DNA of 15,624 nt from an uncultured Clostridia bacterium (GTDB taxonomy: Bacteria > Bacillota > Clostridia > Oscillospirales > Ruminococcaceae). The DNA is taken from assembly GCA_947629275.1 (NCBI GenBank), contig CANRDG010000030.1:1-15624 (forward strand), read 5' to 3'. The position numbers and the translations under genes are program-made. Below, piece by piece: positions 1 through 5,420 of the stretch. Below the pieces are notes generated by a model. That model saw nothing but the letters and a program-made list of their open reading frames with translations. It was not told where the DNA came from and made no database searches. Position 1 is the first letter of the stretch. The number at the start of each line of letters is the position of its first letter.

Positions 1-1229
1 CCCTTGAAATGCTCGCCCTTAAAGACCGAGTTTTTCGACTTTGAATGAAGCTTTTCGGGTTCTACCGTCCACTCCTCGTTGGGGTCGAAAACGGTTATAT
101 CGGCTATCGCGCCGCTTTCAAAGCATACCTTTTCAAGACCTAAAACTTCACGCGGCTTTACCGACATTCTCATAACAATATCTTCAAGCGGCATTTTGCC
201 TGTATGATAAAGAAAAGTAAGCGCTGCGGCAAGCGAAGTTTCCAACCCAACTACCCCGTTTGGAGCGGTAAGAAAGTCTGCCTTATCCTCTTTTGAATGA
301 GGCGCATGATCAGTCACTATGCAGTCTATCGTGCCGTCTGCAACAGCCTGTTCGACCGCCGCTCTGTCAGCTTCTTCACGCAGCGGAGGGCTCATTCGGT
401 AGTCTGAATCGCGCATTAGCAGCTTTTCTTCTGTATACGCAAAATAGTGGGGGCAAGTTTCACAGGTGACGTTCACGCCGTCTTTTTTTGCGGCACGGAT
501 TATATTTACCGAGCCTTTGGTAGAAACGTGCGCTATGTGTATATGCGCTCCGCAGGAAGCCGCTAAGGCAATTTCACGGGCAGTAATATAATCCTCCGAA
601 GCTCTGTCCATGCCCTTAACGCCGAGCATTTGCGACACTTTGCCTTTATTTATGATTCCGCCGTTTATGATGTTCAGATCCTCGCAATGAGAGATAACGC
701 ACAGACCGTTATCTACCGACTTTTCAAGAGCCTGCCGCATAAGCTCGGCATTCTCTACGGGTCTGCCGTCATCGGAAATGGCGATAACGCCGCTTTTTTT
801 CAGCTCGTCATAGTCGCAAAGCTCTTTGCCCGAAAGACCTTTGGTTATCGAAGCCACGGGGTACACCTTTACGCCCGTGTCCTTTGCCTTGTCCAAAATA
901 TACTCGACCGTTTCGCGGCTGTCTATCACAGGCTTTGTGTTAGGCATACAGCAAACCGCGGTAACGCCGCCCGCTTTTGCGGCATCTGTACCCGTGATAA
1001 TGTCCTCTTTATAGGTAAGCCCGGGGTCGCGCAGATGAACGTGCATATCAACAAGCCCTGCACAGGCGACAAGCTTTCCGCCGCCGTCTATCACTCTGTC
1101 GGATGCAATATCGCTTTGCCCTGCCTGAGATACGCTTTGTATCCTGCCGCCGTCAATGAGTATGTCATACACGCCGGTAAGGTGCAGCACAGGGTCTGCG
1201 ATACGCATATTCTTCAAAAGAATTGTCAT
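1..1229 (-). CDS. pyrC: Dihydroorotase PyrC, class I (3' end cut by window edge)
   Basis: Zinc amidohydrolase of pyrimidine synthesis that cyclises N-carbamoyl-aspartate to dihydroorotate in the cytoplasm. I translated 409 codons from ATG at 1229 with no stop before the window edge. Metal and active-site motifs are in order: DMHVHLRDPG at 61-70 (H63, H65), ISDDGRP near 151-157, ISHCED at 179-184 (H181), HIAHVST at 231-237 (H234), CETCPHYF at 256-263, MSPPLR at 279-284 and TDHAPHSKED at 306-315 (D307). The C-terminal SKSKNS at 396-401 is where class I enzymes are close to their end, so probably only about 15-25 residues are missing. The start gives the usual family N-terminus (MTILLKNMRIADP); the ribosome site is weak (GGTAAAG). 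The gene begins 11 nt after the upstream membrane protein gene, so cotranscription is likely. The truncation is the window edge, not gene decay. Confidence 0.96.
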   Translation of the reverse strand, partial: MTILLKNMRIADPVLHLTGVYDILIDGGRIQSVSQAGQSDIASDRVIDGGGKLVACAGLVDMHVHLRDPGLTYKEDIITGTDAAKAGGVTAVCCMPNTKPVIDSRETVEYILDKAKDTGVKVYPVASITKGLSGKELCDYDELKKSGVIAISDDGRPVENAELMRQALEKSVDNGLCVISHCEDLNIINGGIINKGKVSQMLGVKGMDRASEDYITAREIALAASCGAHIHIAHVSTKGSVNIIRAAKKDGVNVTCETCPHYFAYTEEKLLMRDSDYRMSPPLREEADRAAVEQAVADGTIDCIVTDHAPHSKEDKADFLTAPNGVVGLETSLAAALTFLYHTGKMPLEDIVMRMSVKPREVLGLEKVCFESGAIADITVFDPNEEWTVEPEKLHSKSKNSVFKGEHFK

Positions 1230-1240
1230 AATCTTTACCG

Positions 1241-1816
1241 TTACTTAGATGTTACTACAGCTTCTGCTTCTTCAGAACCCTCGCGGACGATCCTGAATAT
1301 TTCGCCCTTGGTCTGAAATTCCAGAGTATCACTCATAACGTTGTTGTCATTGTCAACATACATGATATTGCCGTCTCTGTCTTTCTGAGTGTAAACATAC
1401 TTGAAATCAATATCGCTGCGAAGCTCGCTCATATCCCATTCCGCAGGGAAATTCTGCATAAACGGCAGCATCAGCAGCTTAATCTTGCCGCTGGATGGTG
1501 TAACTTTGTCGCCCTCTTCAACGTCTATCTTATAAAAACCGCTTGCTATCTTTTCGCCGTCGTCATACTTTATTGAGAAACGTCCGTTGTCCTTGAATGT
1601 GAACGTTATTCCCTGCGGTGCGTTATAGCCGTAGCCGTCGGTGATGACTATCTTCCAGTCGCTCTCGATAAGCTTCTGACCCTCGTGAGTATTGGAAGCG
1701 AGCGTAAAGAAGAACGTCAGAAAATATATTATGCAGAACGCTATAAACAAAAACAGCAGCAAAAGCAGCGTTCCCACAATTCTTTGCTTAGGTGTTTTTT
1801 TAACTTTGAATCCCAT
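1241..1816 (-). CDS. Membrane-anchored protein of unknown function
   Basis: A 191-residue protein I do not recognise. A basic N-terminus (K4, K6, K7, K10, R12) is followed by one very hydrophobic segment at about 15-40, rich in L, F and I, and then about 150 polar residues. By the positive-inside rule this suggests a single-pass protein with the C-terminal domain outside the cell. No lipobox cysteine or cleavage site is obvious, so the segment is probably an uncleaved anchor. The outer part alternates short beta-like stretches (WKIVITDGYGY, ITFTFKDNGRFSIKYDDG) and has an acidic DRDGNIMYVDNDNN stretch at 147-159; a small beta-rich domain is an inference. ATG at 1816 has GAAAGG 12 nt upstream, which is long; the frame stays open to a TTG at 1840. 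The gene lies 28 nt after the ROK kinase and 11 nt before pyrC. Confidence 0.85.
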   Translation of the reverse strand: MGFKVKKTPKQRIVGTLLLLLFLFIAFCIIYFLTFFFTLASNTHEGQKLIESDWKIVITDGYGYNAPQGITFTFKDNGRFSIKYDDGEKIASGFYKIDVEEGDKVTPSSGKIKLLMLPFMQNFPAEWDMSELRSDIDFKYVYTQKDRDGNIMYVDNDNNVMSDTLEFQTKGEIFRIVREGSEEAEAVVTSK

Positions 1817-1844
1817 GATGTATACCAACCTTTCGATCAAAATA

Positions 1845-2804
1845 TTACTTTTCTTTATTTCTTCCGAGGAACGCCGCGCCTATTATGCCTGCATCGTTGC
1901 CAAGCTTTGCAATAACTATCTCGGTATTCTTTTCGGAATTTTTGGTGTATATCTCTTTCGCGACAAGCTCTTTCAGCGGCAGCAAAAGCGGATCGCCCTC
2001 GTTGCAAACGCCGCCGCCGATACACAAAATATCGGGCTGGAAGATGTTTATAGTATTCGTTATGCCGCAAGCGAGGTACTTTATGTACTTGTCAACGACT
2101 TCTTTGCCTGCCTTGTCACCTGCGCGCATGGCGTTGAATGCCGTTCTTGCGGAAACCTTGCCGTCCTCCTCGTTCATCTTCCACATTATTGAGTCTTTAT
2201 GCTCCAGCATTGCTTCTCTTGTCATTCGCACCAAGCCCGTTGCGGACGAGAATACCTCAAAGCAGCCTTTTCTGCCGCAGGTACATTCAGGACCGTTGGG
2301 GTCAATAACTGTGTGACCTATCTCTGCGCCTGCAAAGTTAAATCCCGAATATATCTTTCCGTTTATGATAATGCCGCCGCCAACGCCCGTGCCCAGAGTT
2401 ATGCACACGGCATCGTTTGCGCCCTTTGCCGCGCCTGCGACGAACTCGCCGTACGCCGCAGCGTTTGCATCGTTTTCAACAAAGCAAGGCTTGTCGATAT
2501 GCGTCTGCATAAGCTTTACAACGGGGAAATTGAGAAATCCGAGATTGTTTGAATACTCTATAATTCCCGTCTCCGAATTTGCAGTACCGGGCGTGCCTAT
2601 GCCGACGGACTCAACATCGTCCAGCGATACGCCCGCATTTTTTACTGCTTCAAGAGCTACCTTTGCCATATCGGCACAAATATCCTCGGCAGGGCGCGGA
2701 AGATTCGTTTTGCAAGTTGCCTTTGCAACAATGTTAAATTCCTCATCAACAACGCCTGCTTTTATGTTCGTGCCGCCCAGGTCAATACCTATGTAATACT
2801 TCAT
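1845..2804 (-). CDS. ROK-family glucokinase
   Basis: Cytoplasmic ATP-dependent sugar kinase, most likely phosphorylating glucose to glucose-6-phosphate. The 319-residue length is typical. Motifs seen: the N-terminal phosphate loop DLGGTN at 8-13; ENDANAAAYGE at 110-120, with D112 as the expected catalytic base; LGTGVGGG at 137-144; and the ROK zinc site, H164 in EIGH plus C174, C176 and C181 in CTCGRKGC. There is no N-terminal helix-turn-helix, so it is an enzyme and not a ROK repressor. Sugar specificity among glucose, mannose and related hexoses cannot be read with certainty; the overall pattern best fits Gram-positive glucokinases. ATG at 2804 follows AAAGGA with a 9-nt gap. It begins 22 nt after manA, so the pair is probably cotranscribed, joining mannose and glucose entry into glycolysis. 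Confidence 0.93.
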   Translation of the reverse strand: MKYYIGIDLGGTNIKAGVVDEEFNIVAKATCKTNLPRPAEDICADMAKVALEAVKNAGVSLDDVESVGIGTPGTANSETGIIEYSNNLGFLNFPVVKLMQTHIDKPCFVENDANAAAYGEFVAGAAKGANDAVCITLGTGVGGGIIINGKIYSGFNFAGAEIGHTVIDPNGPECTCGRKGCFEVFSSATGLVRMTREAMLEHKDSIMWKMNEEDGKVSARTAFNAMRAGDKAGKEVVDKYIKYLACGITNTINIFQPDILCIGGGVCNEGDPLLLPLKELVAKEIYTKNSEKNTEIVIAKLGNDAGIIGAAFLGRNKEK

Positions 2805-2826
2805 ATTTCACATTCCTTTCGATATA

Positions 2827-3780
2827 TCATACTTTTGTAAGTATCGCTCTGCACTTGCCTTCAACGGCAAATTCGCCCGTGCTTGCCGTTATAAATAAGC
2901 TGTCGCCTTTTTTGAAACTCTCTGTCTTCTCGGCGATGATATTTCCCTCACCCTCCAGCACAAGCAGGTTTACAAAGCTTTTTTCATCGGCTTTCAAAAC
3001 CGCCTTGCTGTCTATATCAAGGGCATAAGTAGTAAAATACTCACACTTTGAAAGCAGTTTTTGCGTATATCCGCTCATTTGCTCGATGGGCGTTTCGGGG
3101 TAAGGCTGCGCAGGTCTCAGTGCGGTAACATCTTTTGCCTTTTCAATATGCAGCTGCCTCGGCTTGCCGTCGCTGCCAACTCTGCCGTAATCGTAAATAC
3201 GGTAAGTGGTGTTTGAATTTTGCTGTATCTCTGCAATAAGTATACCCTTACCTATGGCGTGCAGCGTGCCTGCTCTTATAAAGAAAACATCGCCTTTTTT
3301 TACCGGTACTGCGTTTGTAACTTCCAGCAGAGTGTTGTCTTCGATGCGCCGCGCAAACTCATCTTTGCTTATTTCTTTTTTAAAGCCGTAAAGCAGTGTT
3401 GCACCCTCGTCGCAGTCAACTATATACCACATTTCCGTCTTGCCGTACTCTCCCTCTACCCTCTGCGCGTAGTCGTTGTCGGGGTGTACCTGAACGGAAA
3501 GGTTATCTTTGGCATCTATAAGCTTTATAAGAATAGGAAAATCTTCAAACTTATCGCAGTCAGTACCCAGAATGCCTTTGCCTTGTTTTTCTATAAGCTG
3601 TGAAAGTGTCAAGCCGTCTGCCTCGCCGCCATCTATGGTACTTTCGCCGTCCTTATGGCAGGAAAGCTCCCAACTTTCAGCAATCTTTTCCAAATCGCAC
3701 TGCTTGCCGAAGTCGTCTCTCAGCCGCGTACCGCCCCATATATAGTCCTTAAAGGCAGGCTTTAATTTATAGACCGCCAT
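2827..3780 (-). CDS. manA: Mannose-6-phosphate isomerase, class I
   Basis: Zinc-dependent cytoplasmic enzyme interconverting mannose-6-phosphate and fructose-6-phosphate. The 317-residue protein has the short Gram-positive form. It starts MAVYKLKPAFKDYIWGGTRL, the usual N-terminal signature. The cupin zinc ligands are visible: Q97 and H99 in SVQVHPDN, E116 in GKTEMWY and H174 in AGTLHAIG; the active-site arginine is R194 in YRIYDYGR. A second, degenerate cupin-like half follows (about 240-317). ATG at 3780 has a strong GGAGGT 7 nt upstream. It follows a 189-bp intergenic region with a sigma-A promoter and several palindromes, and leads a likely unit of manA, ROK kinase, membrane protein and pyrC. 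With the two upstream glycoside hydrolases it suggests use of mannose-containing oligosaccharides, but the enzyme is also needed for GDP-mannose synthesis. Confidence 0.96.
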   Translation of the reverse strand: MAVYKLKPAFKDYIWGGTRLRDDFGKQCDLEKIAESWELSCHKDGESTIDGGEADGLTLSQLIEKQGKGILGTDCDKFEDFPILIKLIDAKDNLSVQVHPDNDYAQRVEGEYGKTEMWYIVDCDEGATLLYGFKKEISKDEFARRIEDNTLLEVTNAVPVKKGDVFFIRAGTLHAIGKGILIAEIQQNSNTTYRIYDYGRVGSDGKPRQLHIEKAKDVTALRPAQPYPETPIEQMSGYTQKLLSKCEYFTTYALDIDSKAVLKADEKSFVNLLVLEGEGNIIAEKTESFKKGDSLFITASTGEFAVEGKCRAILTKV

Positions 3781-3811
3781 TTTATCTACCTCCGAAAAAT
3801 ATTCATATATT

Positions 3812-3820
3812 ATTATAACA
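3812..3820 (-). promoter_or_regulatory. Second candidate manA promoter (extended -10)
   Basis: On the minus strand this reads TGTTATAAT, an extended -10 (TGn plus a perfect TATAAT). No TTGACA-like -35 sits 16-18 bp upstream (the hexamer there is ACATAA), so activity would rest on the extended -10 alone. A start near 3805 would leave a leader of about 25 nt. The same nine bases form the -10 of the stronger promoter upstream, so this copy could be a relic of duplication. Confidence 0.4.
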
Positions 3821-3846
3821 TAAAAGTGAAAGCGTTATGTTATAAT
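3812..3846. repeat. 12-bp perfect inverted repeat in manA leader
   Basis: ATTATAACATAA (3812-3823) and TTATGTTATAAT (3835-3846) are exact reverse complements around an 11-nt spacer. The repeat overlaps the candidate extended -10, so it could be an operator. In RNA it would be an A/U-only hairpin of modest stability. It abuts the 50-nt hairpin at 3847-3896 without a gap. Confidence 0.7.
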
Positions 3847-3896
3847 TGTCCGATACGTCGGGAGCAGACCCATTGGTCTGCGTATCGACGAGGACA
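3847..3896 (-). other. Compound hairpin in the manA 5' leader
   Basis: In the minus-strand transcript, TGTCC pairs with GGACA, GATACG with CGTATC and CAGACC with GGTCTG around an AATG loop, with bulges of 5 nt (TCGTC) and 7 nt (CTCCCGA). CGTCG on the left arm can also pair with CGACG on the right, so two exclusive folds exist. No U-run follows, so it is not an intrinsic terminator. I do not recognise it as a known riboswitch or T-box. It could be a leader RNA, a processing site or an extragenic palindromic repeat. Confidence 0.6.
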
Positions 3897-3901
3897 TAAA
3901 A

Positions 3902-3931
3902 TATAATGGAATCATTTATGATTACATTATA
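3902..3931. promoter_or_regulatory. Near-perfect 30-nt palindrome over manA promoter, possible operator
   Basis: TATAATG (3902-3908) mirrors CATTATA (3925-3931) and AATCAT (3910-3915) mirrors ATGATT (3918-3923). Thirteen of fourteen arm pairs match, around a TT centre. It includes the -10 box and covers the predicted start site (about 3919), a common position for a repressor operator. It is AT-rich, so chance symmetry cannot be excluded. No regulator gene is present in the window. Confidence 0.45.
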
Positions 3932-3955
3932 ACACACTTTGCGCCCCGGTGTCAA
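3926..3955 (-). promoter_or_regulatory. Sigma-A promoter for manA operon
   Basis: The minus strand has a perfect TTGACA (-35, 3950-3955), an 18-bp spacer and a perfect TATAAT (-10, 3926-3931) preceded by TGT, giving an extended -10. The -35 lies just after the stop of the upstream hydrolase. Transcription would start near 3919, leaving an unusually long leader of about 138 nt before manA, compared with about 33 nt for the rsmD and uvrB promoters in this window. Confidence 0.85.
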
Positions 3956-3969
3956 TACACAAAACTGCG

Positions 3970-5406
3970 CTATTCTGCCACAGGTGTATACAATATTCTT
4001 ATCTTGGGCAGCTTTTCTATACGCGCATAGCAGTTGAACATTCCGTCCTCTGCCGAAAGGTCGTTCTCGCCGCTGGCAGGGGGAGCGAATATTTTCATAG
4101 TTATGTCTTTTGCTCCGTCAAGGCGGTTTTCAAAGAAAGCAGGCATAAGGTCAACAAACTTTGTCTGCGGTGACTTATAAAACCACCTGCCGTTTATCTC
4201 TATCATAAGATTGCTGTCATCTTCAAAATACAGCTCGCAGAAGTGCGGATCGCCCTCAAAGTGCAAAGGTATCGCTATGCCCTCGGCATCCTCGCTGCTG
4301 CCCCAGCGCAGAGTACACGGCAGAGAAATTTCATCTCCCACCGTCATTGACGGCATGAAATACTCGTCGTGTATTATCTCTTTATATGTCTTCATAACAG
4401 GCTGCTCAATGCCTACATCGGGGTCGTTTGCGTCCTGTATCTCCAGTCCCAGTCTGCCCCTGTCGCGGAACTGATAAAACGTAAAGCCCGAGAACCAGTC
4501 GGCGTTTTCTTCTTTAAGCCGCATGGCAAATTCCTTTACCATTTCGCACTGATCATATGGACCTGTAACATCGCCGTCGGCGTTAAATTCGCTCATCACC
4601 ATGGGCTTTTGCTTACCGTCACATATCTTAGCAAAAAGCTGTGCCGAACGCTTTGTGGCATCGTAAACATCGGCTACAACGCTTCTTGAATGGCTGTTGC
4701 CGCCCTTTTCTGCAACATCGAAAGGCCAGCCCCAGTGCAGCGCCATATACTTGTCAACAGAGAAAATATCTGTCTCTCTTACAGCCTGAGCGAACTCTTT
4801 TTCCATTTCGATATGCTCGTCGTTTTTATTCTTTGCGCCGTCAATGCAGAGGATCATTTTTACATTCGGCGCATACTCGTGCATTATCTTTGTGACCTTG
4901 CAGTAAAAGTCAGCTACCTCCTGATAGCTTGCCCTTTTGTTGAACGAGAACCAGTTGCCGGTCGCTTCATGGTTCACCCTCAAAAACAGTCTGCCAAATG
5001 TGCGCAGGTCTTTCGCAATTGCTATAATATGCTCGTCGTCAAGCTTGGGATCCATTGTAAGGGTAAGGGTAACGTCCTGACCGTGCTTTCTTACCTCTCT
5101 CATATAGCAAAACGGTTCGTCGCTGAGGTCGCCGCCTATGCCGCCTTTGTATGTGAAATAGTCGTCATACGGGTAATCCCACTGGAAAGAAATATCTGCA
5201 TCTTTCATAGCATGAGATATCCTTGCAGGCCACTGCTCGTCATAAGGGTAATAGCAGTACATAAGGCTTATGGAGCGGTGGGGTCTGCCCATTTTATTAA
5301 GTATATAATCCTGACCGACATACTCCCCTCTTTCAGAGCCGTCGCCGAGGTCTACAGCGCACTTTGCCGCGCCCATTTTCACCGAATAGGTCTTGATATT
5401 TTCCAT
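3970..5406 (-). CDS. Putative clan GH-A glycoside hydrolase, GH26-like, cytoplasmic
   Basis: A 478-residue protein that looks like a retaining (beta/alpha)8 glycoside hydrolase. RVNHEATGNWF at 143-153 resembles the GH26 acid/base segment (HE, with E147 the candidate acid/base), and KPMVMSEFN at 267-275 resembles the strand-7 nucleophile segment (E273). The two glutamates are 126 residues apart, compatible with a TIM barrel. FTFYQFRDRGRLGLE at 308-322 fits the last barrel strands; from about 350 onward a beta-rich C-terminal domain follows. There is no signal peptide, so it should act inside the cell, which is unusual for a mannanase and suggests oligosaccharide substrates. Family assignment is weak and the substrate unknown. 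ATG at 5406 has AGGAGGT 6 nt upstream; an open frame back to 5445 overlaps the GH2 gene and lacks support. It starts 14 nt after GH2, so the two are probably cotranscribed. Confidence 0.85.
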   Translation of the reverse strand: MENIKTYSVKMGAAKCAVDLGDGSERGEYVGQDYILNKMGRPHRSISLMYCYYPYDEQWPARISHAMKDADISFQWDYPYDDYFTYKGGIGGDLSDEPFCYMREVRKHGQDVTLTLTMDPKLDDEHIIAIAKDLRTFGRLFLRVNHEATGNWFSFNKRASYQEVADFYCKVTKIMHEYAPNVKMILCIDGAKNKNDEHIEMEKEFAQAVRETDIFSVDKYMALHWGWPFDVAEKGGNSHSRSVVADVYDATKRSAQLFAKICDGKQKPMVMSEFNADGDVTGPYDQCEMVKEFAMRLKEENADWFSGFTFYQFRDRGRLGLEIQDANDPDVGIEQPVMKTYKEIIHDEYFMPSMTVGDEISLPCTLRWGSSEDAEGIAIPLHFEGDPHFCELYFEDDSNLMIEINGRWFYKSPQTKFVDLMPAFFENRLDGAKDITMKIFAPPASGENDLSAEDGMFNCYARIEKLPKIRILYTPVAE

Positions 5407-5420
5407 AAATTTACCTCCTG

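Noticed and set aside
1..1229. pyrC lacking a stop codon as a possible pseudogene
   Set aside because: All metal-site motifs are intact and the frame is open to the window edge; the missing end is only a boundary effect.
3847..3896. Compound hairpin as terminator of the GH2/GH26-like transcript
   Set aside because: No U-run follows it on the minus strand, and it lies downstream of a strong promoter for manA, within that gene's leader.
3835..3897. 20-codon open frame in the manA leader (starts MSSSIRRPMG)
   Set aside because: It has no ribosome binding site, and nearly all of its bases belong to the compound hairpin and the adjoining inverted repeat, so the frame is probably a by-product of RNA or DNA structure. 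It could be revisited if the leader proves to be translated.
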